36,568 nt of DNA. It comes from Verrucomicrobium sp. BvORR034 (lineage in GTDB: Bacteria; Verrucomicrobiota; Verrucomicrobiia; Verrucomicrobiales; Verrucomicrobiaceae). The stretch is from assembly GCF_000739635.1 (NCBI RefSeq), contig NZ_BATQ01000129.1, positions 1-36,568 on the forward strand. Direction: 5' to 3'. Shown here piece after piece: positions 6,966-15,390 of the stretch. Under the pieces are notes generated by a model. The model was given only the letters and a program-made list of their open reading frames with translations. It was not told the DNA's origin and did not search any database. Numbering within the stretch: position 1 is the first letter of the stretch; every line of letters starts with the position of its first letter. The translations under genes were made by a program, and so were the position numbers.

Positions 6966-8921
6966 ATGTCGCTTGAATCCCAGCTCCAGCAAGCCGCCGA
7001 TGACGGCAAACTTCTCGAATCTAGCCTCAAAAACATCCAGTCCCTCTTCGCGGGCAGCGTCAATCCCGTGTACCGCGCCAGCGTCGAGGAACTGGCCAAT
7101 GCCGGGGAGTGGACGGAACTGAACGACCGCTTCTACGCCGCCCTGAAATTTGGCACCGGGGGCCTCCGCGGCCGCACGATCGGCAAGATCGTCACTGGCG
7201 CAGAGCGTGGCAACGCAGCCGCTGATGCACGCCCCGAGTACGCCTGCGTGGGCACCAACTCGATGAACGAGTACAACGTGTCCCGTGCCACCCAAGGCCT
7301 CGTCGCCTACGCGATCAAATACCGCGCCAACGCCGGCCTCGCGGGCAAGCCCAAGATCGTCTTCTCCCACGACACCCGTCATTTTTCCCCGGAGTTCGCC
7401 AAAGACTGCGCCAAGATCGCCACCGATCTCGGCTGCGATGTGTACCTCTTTGACGGCCCCCGCGCCACGCCGGAGATGTCCTTCTCCGTCCGTCAGCTCC
7501 GCGCCGACGCTGGTGTGATGCTCACTGCCTCCCACAACCCCGCCCACGACAACGGCTACAAGGTCAACTACGCGGACGGCGCCGGCATCGTGGAACCGCA
7601 CGCCACCGGCATCATCACGGAAGTGAACGCCATCAAGAGCGAGGCCTACACTCCCCTTCCCGAAGATCAGCGCGGCACGCTCACCATCCTGGGTGAGGAG
7701 ATGGACGAAATCTACCTCAAGCGGGTGGAAGCCCTCATGCTCCAGCCCCAGCTCCTCGAGAAGGCCCGCAACCTGAAGATCGTGTACACCGCCCTGCATG
7801 GTGCAGGTGGCGTGCTCGTTCCCCGTATCCTCCGCAAGCTGGGTTTCAACACTCTCACCGTGCCGGAGCAGGATATCTTCGACGGCCGTTTTCCCACGGT
7901 TGCCTCCCCGAACCCAGAAAACGCCCCGACTCTGGCCATGGCTGTGGCCCTCGCTGACAAGGAAGGCGCGGACATCGTCATCGGCACGGATCCGGACTGC
8001 GACCGTATGGGCGTGGGCGTGCGTGGGCCGGATGGCAAGATGCAGCTTCTCACGGGCAACCAGATCGGTTCACTTATTGGCTGGTACCGTATCAAAACCT
8101 TCTTCGATCTCGGCATCATCAACGACGCCAACAAGAAGAACGCCGTCCTCATCAAGACCTTCGTCACCACAGACCTCCAGTCTGCCGTGGCCGAAGGCTT
8201 TGGCATCGGCGTGGTGAACACGCTGACCGGCTTCAAATACATCAGCGCCAAGCTGGAGAAGTACGAGCAGGCCCTTCCCGCCGACATCCGCGCCAAGTAT
8301 CGCGACATGACGGATGCAGAGACCCGTGCCGCCCGTCTGGAGCACAGCAAGTTCTTCGTCTTCGGCGGTGAGGAAAGCTACGGTTACCTCGGCACCGACT
8401 CCACTCGTGACAAGGATGGCAATGGCGCCGTGGTCATGTTCGCCGAAGTGGCAGCCTATGCCGCGTCACAAGGCAAGACCCTGGTGGAGTTGCTGGATGA
8501 CATCTACGCCGAGTTCGGCTATTTCCTCGAAAGCAACCACAGCAAAACCTTTGAGGGTGCCGAAGGAGCCGCCAAGATTCAGAAGCTGGCCGACTCTTAT
8601 GCCAACCAGCCTCCGACCGAGTTCGATGGCAGTCCGGTGATTCGCACCGTGGACTACAGCAAGGGCGGCCACCTTGATGAAGAAGGCGACACCATCCCCA
8701 AGGAAAAGATGCTCTGGGTCTTCACCGCCGACGGACGCGCCTTCGCGGTGCGCCCCAGCGGCACGGAGCCCAAGATCAAATACTACCTCTACGGTCGCCA
8801 GCAGCCCTCCAGTGGCAAGTTCACCGCTGAAGAACTCTCCGCTGCCAAGGAGAAGGTCAGCAGCAGTCTGAAGACGCTCTGGAGCGCCATCGAGAAGGAC
8901 ATCGACGCCCGTCTCGCGTAG
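6966..8921 (+). CDS. Phosphoglucomutase/phosphomannomutase (alpha-D-phosphohexomutase)
   Basis: 651 residues, at the long end for the family, comparable to the PGM2/PgcA type of about 580-620. All four active-site loops are intact: TASHNP with the phosphoserine Ser189 (187-192), the Mg-binding TDPDCDR (341-347), the sugar-binding GGEESYG (467-473) and the phosphate-binding RPSGTEPKIKYY (596-607). The GTGGLRGR motif at about 63-70 is also typical. The enzyme interconverts hexose 1- and 6-phosphates, feeding glycogen, cell-wall and exopolysaccharide synthesis. ATG 6966 is chosen because the upstream extension to 6819 runs through the divergent promoter region and looks unlike the family. Monocistronic: divergent LysR gene upstream, terminator downstream. 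Confidence 0.95.
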   Translation: MSLESQLQQAADDGKLLESSLKNIQSLFAGSVNPVYRASVEELANAGEWTELNDRFYAALKFGTGGLRGRTIGKIVTGAERGNAAADARPEYACVGTNSMNEYNVSRATQGLVAYAIKYRANAGLAGKPKIVFSHDTRHFSPEFAKDCAKIATDLGCDVYLFDGPRATPEMSFSVRQLRADAGVMLTASHNPAHDNGYKVNYADGAGIVEPHATGIITEVNAIKSEAYTPLPEDQRGTLTILGEEMDEIYLKRVEALMLQPQLLEKARNLKIVYTALHGAGGVLVPRILRKLGFNTLTVPEQDIFDGRFPTVASPNPENAPTLAMAVALADKEGADIVIGTDPDCDRMGVGVRGPDGKMQLLTGNQIGSLIGWYRIKTFFDLGIINDANKKNAVLIKTFVTTDLQSAVAEGFGIGVVNTLTGFKYISAKLEKYEQALPADIRAKYRDMTDAETRAARLEHSKFFVFGGEESYGYLGTDSTRDKDGNGAVVMFAEVAAYAASQGKTLVELLDDIYAEFGYFLESNHSKTFEGAEGAAKIQKLADSYANQPPTEFDGSPVIRTVDYSKGGHLDEEGDTIPKEKMLWVFTADGRAFAVRPSGTEPKIKYYLYGRQQPSSGKFTAEELSAAKEKVSSSLKTLWSAIEKDIDARLA

Positions 8922-8954
8922 TTCTAGCCGTCAACCTTTCCCGTTCACTTCATT

Positions 8955-8998
8955 CAGGCGTTCTGTCAGCCCCGCTGGCAGGACGCCTGTTTCTTTTT
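8955..8998 (+). terminator. Rho-independent terminator after the phosphohexomutase
   Basis: Arms CAGGCGTTCTG (8955-8965) and CAGGACGCCTG (8979-8989) pair with one G-U, with an inner CAGC/GCTG pairing in the loop, followed by a T-rich run TTTCTTTTT (8990-8998). It lies 33 bp after the stop codon. Confidence 0.9.
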
Positions 8999-9021
8999 GG
9001 ACGGAGGGTGGAACTGCACCA

Positions 9022-9528
9022 TCACTGCCTTTCCCGCCCCTCGTGTTCCTGCTCGGGGAGATCGTCTTCGTCAGATTCCTCCTCCTGGTCGTCATCCTCC
9101 ACGACTTCCATCTCTGCTTTTTCGCTCCACGTGAACCTCCCTAAAAAGGCGTAGAACGCACAGGGCAGCCCGATCACGAGAAAGCCCAGCGTCGCATTGA
9201 TAGGATGAGCCTGACTCCTGCCGTGATAGTCGGGAAGCGATTCACGATCCCATCCCCACTCATGGACGAGGTAAACCAGATAGGCCAGTGCCACGATCCC
9301 ACAGAGTCCCCTTCCCGCCCAGGCCATGCCCCGGCCCCAAAGAACCAGGATCAACAGCACACAAGAGATCGTCAGGGCGAGCCCGATTCCGCCCGCCGCC
9401 CAGTCTCCCGACCGCAGCCCTCCATAGGCCACCAGTGAGAACAGCAAGGCGGAGACGAAGGCTATAGGAGCCAGCACCCAGAACATCCAGGTCGTTCTTC
9501 CAAACAATGACCGGCCAAACTGACTCAT
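9022..9528 (-). CDS. Small membrane protein with acidic C-terminal tail, unknown function
   Basis: 168 residues, not recognised. Four hydrophobic segments are visible: WMFWVLAPIAFVSALLFSLV, GIGLALTISCVLLILVLW, LCGIVALAYLVYLVHEW and TLGFLVIGLPCAFYAFLG. The last 35 residues are highly acidic and end ESDEDDLPEQEHEGRERQ, a soluble tail of the kind seen on small PVC-group membrane proteins. ATG 9528 is preferred over TTG 9543. It converges with the phosphohexomutase terminator and lies 56 bp downstream of the GFA-fold gene on the same strand, so it may be co-transcribed with it. No catalytic motif can be seen. Confidence 0.72.
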   Translation of the reverse strand: MSQFGRSLFGRTTWMFWVLAPIAFVSALLFSLVAYGGLRSGDWAAGGIGLALTISCVLLILVLWGRGMAWAGRGLCGIVALAYLVYLVHEWGWDRESLPDYHGRSQAHPINATLGFLVIGLPCAFYAFLGRFTWSEKAEMEVVEDDDQEEESDEDDLPEQEHEGRERQ

Positions 9529-9584
9529 GGGCCCATCGTACAAATCCGCCCATCGTTAGTCAACCTCTCCGCGCCCCGGCAATT

Positions 9585-9992
9585 TCACCTGCGATCTCGT
9601 GCGTACTCGGGTAGTCCATCATCCAAGCGGATCCAAGGCAGACGATCCTGAGTCCACGTATGGTCCGTTGGTATGACAGACCCAGGTAGATCCAGACTGG
9701 CCACGGTGACGGCCACCTCTTCTGCGCCCGGTACTGTTTGGAAAGTGAGCGGTGTCCCACATTCCGGACAAAAACTCCGACTACGTCCCGCCCATTCGAT
9801 GGTGCGAGGGTCGCCTGAAGTGAAAGCAAAGTCGGCGCGCCAGAAGGACGCCCAGGTCAGGAAGGCAGAGCCACTGCTCCGCCGACAGTCCTCACAATGG
9901 CAATGCGTGATGTCATGCGGTGCCCCAGCGGCTTCGTATCGGGTCTTTCCGCAAAGGCATCCACCGGTGAGTTTGGGTTCGTGGGCATTCAT
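9585..9992 (-). CDS. GFA/CENP-V fold zinc protein
   Basis: 135 residues. The zinc cysteines of the GFA (glutathione-dependent formaldehyde-activating, DUF636) fold are all present: Cys12 and Cys14 in GGCLCGKTRY, Cys31, Cys33 and Cys36 in CHCEDCRRSSGS, and Cys75 and Cys78 in FCPECGTPL. The closing VTVASLDLPG and HTWTQDRLPWIRLDDGLPEY are typical of the family. The original formaldehyde/glutathione activity has been questioned, so the real reaction is unknown. ATG 9992 gives the usual short N-terminus before the first cysteine pair; an upstream extension to 10121 has no family resemblance. Confidence 0.9.
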   Translation of the reverse strand: MNAHEPKLTGGCLCGKTRYEAAGAPHDITHCHCEDCRRSSGSAFLTWASFWRADFAFTSGDPRTIEWAGRSRSFCPECGTPLTFQTVPGAEEVAVTVASLDLPGSVIPTDHTWTQDRLPWIRLDDGLPEYARDRR

Positions 9993-10103
9993 ACCCAATG
10001 AATCGCTTCGCCCTCTCTGCGAACGTGCATCGCTGCACTGAGCGAGTGCCTCACCATTCGTCGCCCACACGTCGGATCGATGTCGCCCGACATCCGCCTC
10101 ACT

Positions 10104-10141
10104 CTCTTCCTGATCCTTCAACGAAGAAGCATCAGGAAGAG
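10104..10141. other. Hairpin downstream of ybaB, no T tract
   Basis: Perfect 11-bp arms CTCTTCCTGAT (10104-10114) and ATCAGGAAGAG (10131-10141) with a 16-nt loop. It lies 24 bp past the ybaB stop, where a terminator would be expected, but no run of T follows on the minus strand. It may act as an RNA 3' end stabiliser or a weak terminator. Confidence 0.45.
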
Positions 10142-10164
10142 TGCGAGTTCAGCGCGGAGCGCTT

Positions 10165-10479
10165 CTAGAATCCCATGCCAGGAGGCAGGCCCATCCCCTG
10201 GGTCAGCTTGCCCATCTCGCCAGCAGCCATTTCCTTGCTCTTGGCCAGGGCTTGCTGCACGGCGGTCAGCACCAGGGTCTCCAGCATGTCCACATCTTCG
10301 GGATCCACGATCTCTTTGTTGATCTTGATGGCAGTGATTTCCTGCGCCCCTGTGACGGTGACCGTCACGCGGCCGCCTCCGGAGCTCACTTCCATGGTTT
10401 TGCCAGCGAGATCGTCCTGGGTCTGAGCCATTTTGGACTGCATCTGCTGCATTTGCTTCATCATCTTCTGAATGTTCAT
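10165..10479 (-). CDS. ybaB: YbaB/EbfC nucleoid-associated protein
   Basis: 104 residues, the usual length. It starts with the family's methionine/glutamine-rich helix (MNIQKMMKQMQQMQSKMA), then the beta-sheet core with GGGRVTVTVTG and the dimer helices (VDPEDVDMLETLVLTAVQQA), ending in the Met/Gly-rich tail GMGLPPGMGF. The protein forms homodimers that bind DNA like tweezers. It follows dnaX on the same strand after 59 bp, the conserved dnaX-ybaB order found across bacteria (often with recR next, which is absent here). The leader is pyrimidine-rich with no Shine-Dalgarno. Confidence 0.95.
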   Translation of the reverse strand: MNIQKMMKQMQQMQSKMAQTQDDLAGKTMEVSSGGGRVTVTVTGAQEITAIKINKEIVDPEDVDMLETLVLTAVQQALAKSKEMAAGEMGKLTQGMGLPPGMGF

Positions 10480-10538
10480 GCGGGAAAGGTAGGTGCGTGG
10501 TTGGTGGGAAAGGAAATAAACGGGAGCCCTTGAAAGCC

Positions 10539-12515
10539 TTAGGGCTTCACCAAGGTGGCTTTGAACTTGACCAAGGCCTCCTGAATCAGGGGGTCATTGT
10601 AGAAATCTTCATTGATGGCCGGTTTGGCCGCCTCAGCTTTGGCTTCCGCCTTGGGCTCCGGTTTCGGTGCGGACGGCGCTTTGGCAGGCGCAGGCTCCGG
10701 ATCGGAGAAAGTGAACATTGGCTCGGCCATGGGCGGCGGCTCCATGCTGGGATCGAGGTTGATCTCCAGCATCATGGGGCGCCCGATCACATCTGACATG
10801 ATCTCTTCCAGCGACTTGCGGACAGGAGCATAGAGCAGAGCATCCCGGTGGCCCGCCTCAGAGGTGGGCATGCCAATGCGCAGCGTCTTGCCTTCACAGG
10901 ACTGAAGCGCTGCCACATCCAGATAATCCGCCTTGAGCGGGCTCTTGATGCGGAATCGCTCCTTGATCTGACGCCACTGTTCTTCCGGAGTGGCTCCCGC
11001 AGAAGAAGGAGGAACTGCCGGAGCCTCGGCCACGGGTGCCGGGGCGGGAGTGGGCACGGCAGGTTCTACCGCAGGAGGAACCTCAACTGGAACTGCCACT
11101 GGCGGCGGAGTCGGCGCAACAGTAATCGGTGCGGGGCGGTCCGCCTGAGGGGGTTCATCGCGGAACAACGGCGGCACCGGAGCCGGAGCCGGTGGCTCCT
11201 CACGGAAGAGTGCCGGTAGCGGCGCTGGCTCTGCGACAGGAGCAGGGGCAGGAGCAGGGGTAGGTGCAGGTGCCGGAGCAGCTACAGCCACCGGCGCAGG
11301 CCGCGGGCGCTCCGCAGTTGGAGCTTCCACCACGGCACGGGACGGCACCGGAGGAGCCGCGCGCCGCGCGATCAGATCCGGACTAGGTGCGCCACCCAAG
11401 GCCTCAATCACCTCGCTCAAGGTCACTTCTCCAAGGGTCTGCACCGCCTGGATGACGCCAATTTCAAGATGCAGCAGCTTGTTGCTGGCCCAGCGCATGC
11501 GGGCATCGACTTCGGCAAGACCGTCCATCACCCGCAGCAGGGATTCTGCCTGCACCAAGGCGGACTGTTGTCTGACCATGTCTGCCACCTCTGGCGAGAG
11601 ATCTTCCTCCGCCGCTGCCGGGTCCACCTGGTGAACCAGGAGAGTGCGGAAATGCTGGATGAGGTCGGTCAGCAGGCGCCCAAGGTCTTTGCCTGTATCG
11701 GCCTGGGTGTGGAGTTCCTTCAGTGCCCCCACAGTGTCGCGGTCCAGGATGCGTGCCGCCAGATTGGCCACTGTTTCACCCCGGGTAAACCCAAAGATGT
11801 CGAGCACGTCCTGTTCTTCGATCCGCTCCCCGCAGAACGCCACCAACTGGTCCAGCATGGACTGCGCGTCACGCATCCCGCCTTCTGCCCCCTTGGCAAT
11901 GGCGTAGGCAGCTTTTTCGCTCAAGGCCACCTTTTCCAGGGTGGCGATGTGCAGGAGATGCTTGGCAATGAGACCGGCAGGGATGCGACGCAAATCAAAC
12001 CGCTGACAGCGGCTGATGATCGTGGGCAGCACCTTGTGCGCCTCGGTTGTGGCGAAGATGAACTTCACGTGCTCAGGTGGCTCTTCCAGCGTCTTCAAGA
12101 GCGCGTTGAAGGCCGCCGTACTCAGCATGTGCACCTCATCGATGTAGTAGATCTTGTACCGGCAGCGGGTGGGGGCAAATTTCACCTCCTCACGCAGCTC
12201 ACGTACCTGCTCCACACCGTTGTTGCTGGCACCGTCAATCTCGCGTACATCGAGGCTGATCCCCTTCTCAATCTCCACGCAGACCTCGTCATCGGGGTCG
12301 AAGTCCACCCGGGGTCCATTGGGGCAGTTCAGCGCCTTGGCAAAAATGCGGGCGGTGCTGGTCTTGCCCGTCCCACGGGGCCCCACAAAGAGGTAGGCAT
12401 GCGCCAAACGGTTCTGGGCGATGGCATTGCGCAACGTGCGCACGACGTGGTCCTGCCCCAGCACGTCTTCAAACGTGCGCGGCCGGTATTTGCGGGCGAA
12501 AACCTGATAACTCAC
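10539..12515 (-). CDS. dnaX: DNA polymerase III subunit tau/gamma
   Basis: 658 residues; the clamp-loader motor subunit of the replicative polymerase. The opening SYQVFARKYRPRTFEDVLGQDHVVRTL fixes the start: GTG 12515 gives the canonical N-terminus, whereas ATG 12557 or 12599 would add an unrelated leader. Walker A is GPRGTGKTS, Walker B is YYIDEVHML, and sensor 1 is FIFATTEAHKVLPTIISRCQRF. The zinc module is odd: only two cysteines (LNC and DEVC) of the usual four are left. From about residue 370 comes a long Pro/Ala linker with a repeated PALFREEPP/PPLFRDEPP unit, then a tau-type C-terminal domain. No A-AAA-AAG slippery site was found, so a gamma form from frameshifting is not evident. ybaB follows. 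Confidence 0.95.
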   Translation of the reverse strand: MSYQVFARKYRPRTFEDVLGQDHVVRTLRNAIAQNRLAHAYLFVGPRGTGKTSTARIFAKALNCPNGPRVDFDPDDEVCVEIEKGISLDVREIDGASNNGVEQVRELREEVKFAPTRCRYKIYYIDEVHMLSTAAFNALLKTLEEPPEHVKFIFATTEAHKVLPTIISRCQRFDLRRIPAGLIAKHLLHIATLEKVALSEKAAYAIAKGAEGGMRDAQSMLDQLVAFCGERIEEQDVLDIFGFTRGETVANLAARILDRDTVGALKELHTQADTGKDLGRLLTDLIQHFRTLLVHQVDPAAAEEDLSPEVADMVRQQSALVQAESLLRVMDGLAEVDARMRWASNKLLHLEIGVIQAVQTLGEVTLSEVIEALGGAPSPDLIARRAAPPVPSRAVVEAPTAERPRPAPVAVAAPAPAPTPAPAPAPVAEPAPLPALFREEPPAPAPVPPLFRDEPPQADRPAPITVAPTPPPVAVPVEVPPAVEPAVPTPAPAPVAEAPAVPPSSAGATPEEQWRQIKERFRIKSPLKADYLDVAALQSCEGKTLRIGMPTSEAGHRDALLYAPVRKSLEEIMSDVIGRPMMLEINLDPSMEPPPMAEPMFTFSDPEPAPAKAPSAPKPEPKAEAKAEAAKPAINEDFYNDPLIQEALVKFKATLVKP

Positions 12516-12605
12516 CCGCCAATCGTAGCGGGGAGCCCCGTCCTTTCCACCCCGCATTTCGGCATTTTTAATTTCCAAACGAAGATGACCGTCTAGCATC
12601 CGGCC

Positions 12606-13265
12606 ATGCTTTTTCAGAAATCCATCCTGCTCACCCTCGGCCTGGCCACTCTGGCATGCACCAGCTGTGGCACGATGAGCAAGTTGATGCGCAAACCCAA
12701 GGAGGAAAAACCCGCGGAAAAGGCCAAAGAGGAGCCCCCCAAACAGGACATGGCCATCGGTCTGGTGGAGGTGGTCAACCCGGAGCAGCAGTTCGTCCTG
12801 GTCCGGACAGAGTCGCGGATGACGCTCCCCCCCGGCACCAAGCTGATCACCCAGCCCCAGACTGGCAACAAGGCGTCCCTCATCGTCACCCCGGAATCCA
12901 AACAGAACTTCATCTCTGCGGACATCGTGGAAGGCTTCCCGAAGCGTGGTGATGTCGTGATCCTGCCCGTGGCAGGCCAGCCGCCTGCCGTCGGGGCCCC
13001 CAGCACGGCCACCTCAGCGCCTGGCACCCATGCAGGTCCTGAAGCCATGGTTCCCGGCGTCATGCCCGGCCAGACGGGACACGGCACCCAGCACCCGCCT
13101 GCCTTCTCTCCCCCTCCCACGACTCAGCCGACGGCGCCAGCCCCTGCGATGCCCCCGGCACCCGCGCCACCCGCCCAGAAAGCTCCCTCGATCAAGGTCC
13201 CGGCCGATGTGAAAAGCGGTGCCGCCGAGGGTCCCACGGACGCCCTTCCCCCACCGATCAACTGA
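12606..13265 (+). CDS. Putative lipoprotein with Pro/Ala-rich tail
   Basis: 219 residues. The N-terminus MLFQKSILLTLGLATLACTS carries a short signal peptide with a lipobox-like end (TLAC or CTSC), so a lipid-anchored envelope protein is likely. A charged Lys/Glu segment follows, then a small beta-rich domain at about 50-120 (GLVEVVNPEQQFVLVRTES, then IVTPESKQNFISADIVEG and KRGDVVILPV) that I associate with uncharacterised PVC-group lipoproteins. The last 100 residues are low-complexity Pro/Ala/Thr. It is divergent from dnaX and 9 bp upstream of moeA on the same strand, so the two are probably co-transcribed, though no functional link is apparent. Confidence 0.8.
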   Translation: MLFQKSILLTLGLATLACTSCGTMSKLMRKPKEEKPAEKAKEEPPKQDMAIGLVEVVNPEQQFVLVRTESRMTLPPGTKLITQPQTGNKASLIVTPESKQNFISADIVEGFPKRGDVVILPVAGQPPAVGAPSTATSAPGTHAGPEAMVPGVMPGQTGHGTQHPPAFSPPPTTQPTAPAPAMPPAPAPPAQKAPSIKVPADVKSGAAEGPTDALPPPIN

Positions 13266-13274
13266 GCCGCTGCC

Positions 13275-14492
13275 ATGCTCTCTGAACAGGCCGCCCTGGA
13301 GCGGGTGCTGACCATGGTCACACCACTCTCCCCCACCCTCCAGCCCCTCACCTCCACCTTGCTCGGCAGCTATGCAGGGCGACAGGAGCACGCGAAGGTG
13401 CCGCTGCCTGGCTTCGACAACTCCTCCATGGACGGCTACGCGGTGCACGCGGTCGACACCCGGGCAAGCACCCCTCTGCCGGTGATCGCAGAACAACCCG
13501 CCGGCCCCACCCGAAACCTGACACTCTCCGCGGGGACCGCCATTCGCATTTTCACTGGCGCACCCGTTCCCGAAGGGGCGGATGCCGTCATCATGCAGGA
13601 GGACGTGGACGTCCATCCCTCGTCCTCAGGCCCCCACATCGTGTGCCGGGAGCCGGTTGAGCCCGGTGAGAACATCCGCCGTGCAGGCTCAGATCTCTGT
13701 TTGGGCCAAAAGCTCATTGAAGCGGGCACGCTCCTCACCCCCACGCTCTTGGGGGTCCTGGCTTCGCAAGGGCTGCAGGACATTCTAGTCCATCCAACCG
13801 CCAAGGTGGCCATCGTGACGACTGGAGATGAACTGGTGCCAGCGGGAATGCCCCTGCAACCCGGCCAGCTTTACAACTCCAACAGTCTAATGCTGGAGAG
13901 TCTGGTCAGACAAGTCGGAGCGACTCAGGTGCAGAGCCAACACCTGCCGGATGATCTGACGGTGACCACCGCCGCACTCGACGAACTGATTGCTGCGCAT
14001 GATTTCCTCATCCTATCCGGTGGTGTCTCCGTGGGAGACCATGATTGCATCAAGCCTGCCCTCCAGGCGCTGGGCCATCCTGCGGAGTTCTGGCGCGTGA
14101 AGGTGAAACCCGGCAAACCCCTCCTCTTTGTTCGGGCCCAGCGCCCCGATGGCGGCGTCTGTCACATCTTTGGACTCCCCGGCAATCCGGTCTCGTCATT
14201 CGTGACCTTCATGCTTTTTGTGAGACCGGCCCTGCTCAAGGCCATGGGGGCCACCGGTAAGTCCCTGGTTCTCCCCACGGTCAGTGCCACGCTCGCCGCC
14301 ACCCTTTCCAATGCCGGAGACCGCCCGCACTATGTGCGCGGGTTCTATGAAAACGGCCAGTTCACGCCCCAGGGAATCCAGCAGTCTCACGCTCTCTTTG
14401 GCCTCAGCCGTGCCAACGCACTGCTACGGATGGAGGCGGACGAAGTGTTGAACGAAGGTGATTCCGTCGGGCAGGTGCTGCTCGTCTCCTGA
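13275..14492 (+). CDS. moeA: Molybdopterin molybdenumtransferase MoeA
   Basis: 405 residues, the usual length. MoeA inserts molybdenum into adenylated molybdopterin, releasing AMP, in the cytoplasm. Signature motifs: LPGFDNSSMDGYAV (about 43-56), RIFTGAPVPEGADAVIMQED, IVTTGDELV, ILSGGVSVGDHD and FGLPGNPVSSF, the last binding the molybdopterin. The C-terminal beta-barrel domain begins around residue 320. No other molybdenum-cofactor gene is in the window, and no molybdoenzyme either, so its clients lie elsewhere. The preceding lipoprotein gene ends 9 bp upstream. There is no obvious terminator after it. Confidence 0.96.
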   Translation: MLSEQAALERVLTMVTPLSPTLQPLTSTLLGSYAGRQEHAKVPLPGFDNSSMDGYAVHAVDTRASTPLPVIAEQPAGPTRNLTLSAGTAIRIFTGAPVPEGADAVIMQEDVDVHPSSSGPHIVCREPVEPGENIRRAGSDLCLGQKLIEAGTLLTPTLLGVLASQGLQDILVHPTAKVAIVTTGDELVPAGMPLQPGQLYNSNSLMLESLVRQVGATQVQSQHLPDDLTVTTAALDELIAAHDFLILSGGVSVGDHDCIKPALQALGHPAEFWRVKVKPGKPLLFVRAQRPDGGVCHIFGLPGNPVSSFVTFMLFVRPALLKAMGATGKSLVLPTVSATLAATLSNAGDRPHYVRGFYENGQFTPQGIQQSHALFGLSRANALLRMEADEVLNEGDSVGQVLLVS

Positions 14493-14526
14493 TTGAGGTC
14501 AGACCACGCCTAGTTTCGGTAGAGCC

Positions 14527-14955
14527 ATGATCTCCACCTTGATCACCGATACCCTGGCGGATCTCTACCACCGCCTCCTCACCGGTTGTCCCAGAACTCC
14601 CCTCCTTCCCCATGCTGCCGTCCAAGCCTTCCGTCAGGCCAAGTGGAGTGCGGAGGCCGTCCCGTTCATTGAGTTGATCAGCGGCACTCCCATGTGGACA
14701 GATGAAGCATGGGAGGAGTTCACGATGGCGCATCACCATTGTCAGTCGGACCGCTATCAGGACCCCTTCTTGTACCGCCTTTTTCTCATCGATGGAGAAA
14801 AGATTGAAGGTGTGGACTACGCCCGTTGTCGTGAATCTTGGGACTATCTCCGAGCCCGCTGCCCGCGGTGGCCAGGATTCCGGGAAGACCGATGTACTCC
14901 AGCGATCAAGGAGCAAATCCTCATTCTAATGGGCGCCACTTACGCCGCGCTCTGA
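14527..14955 (+). CDS. Hypothetical protein
   Basis: 142 residues, not recognised. It is soluble-looking, mostly alpha-helical, rich in Trp, His and Arg, with a stretch MAHHHCQSDRYQDPFLYRLF in the middle and four scattered cysteines. No signal peptide or membrane segment is visible. It starts 34 bp after moeA, on the same strand, and leads a run of small uncharacterised genes. Codon choice looks like that of its neighbours. Whether it belongs to the moeA transcript or to the next group of genes (90 bp further on) is open. Confidence 0.65.
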   Translation: MISTLITDTLADLYHRLLTGCPRTPLLPHAAVQAFRQAKWSAEAVPFIELISGTPMWTDEAWEEFTMAHHHCQSDRYQDPFLYRLFLIDGEKIEGVDYARCRESWDYLRARCPRWPGFREDRCTPAIKEQILILMGATYAAL

Positions 14956-15045
14956 TCGGTCTTCTTCAGCTTTCTTCAGGGGTTGCGCGAAAATCCAGTG
15001 GCCGCTCCGCATTAGGTCCATGTATAGTCGGAAAAACATCCCCTC

Positions 15046-15387
15046 ATGAACTCTCTCTTCGCCATCGCCCCGTACAAGTACGAGGGTATATGGGTCTTTG
15101 ATGACCCACGCGTCGGCTTGTCTCAGGAACCGTTCGTTAGCGGTGCCGATACTATCATCGACGTCCTGACGGCAGACATTCCCAACGCAGCCGAGGGCTT
15201 CAAGCTGATCTTCTCTCCCGATCCCTTTCCCGGCTTCAATGCCCGCTTCACCTGGAACAGACCCGAGTACGGCGGCAACTGGTACTCTTGGCCGGAGCGG
15301 AACATGGAGGGCTGGCTCTGCCCTGCATTATTCAAGTACTTCGAATCCGCTCCCCAGGAACTCTTCGTCAAGGTTTCAGCCCGGTAA
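15046..15387 (+). CDS. Small conserved protein, probably DUF6717-like
   Basis: 113 residues. The sequence IAPYKYEGIWVFDDPRVGL, QEPFVSGADTIIDVLT and the aromatic block RPEYGGNWYSWPERNMEGWL give a strong pattern that I associate, from memory, with the uncharacterised DUF6717 family, a small protein found in PVC and other environmental bacteria. The C-terminus (LCPALFKYFESAPQELFVKV) has the dense hydrophobic/aromatic pattern of a compact beta-rich fold. No function is known. It begins a tight four-gene set: the next gene starts 3 bp after its stop. Confidence 0.75.
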   Translation: MNSLFAIAPYKYEGIWVFDDPRVGLSQEPFVSGADTIIDVLTADIPNAAEGFKLIFSPDPFPGFNARFTWNRPEYGGNWYSWPERNMEGWLCPALFKYFESAPQELFVKVSAR

Positions 15388-15390
15388 ACG

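Noticed and set aside
6834-7799. A 321-codon frame antisense to the phosphohexomutase
   Set aside because: It overlaps the enzyme's active-site coding regions and shows no family pattern; a GC-skew shadow.
11905-11925. A-rich heptamer in dnaX as a frameshift site for a gamma form
   Set aside because: It reads G-AAA-AAG-type with only five A, lies in the ATPase/domain III part, far before the linker, and lacks a downstream hairpin that I could see.
11469-12596. A 375-codon frame antisense to dnaX
   Set aside because: It mirrors the dnaX codons in a GC-rich gene, has no recognisable domain, and dnaX on the other strand has every expected motif.
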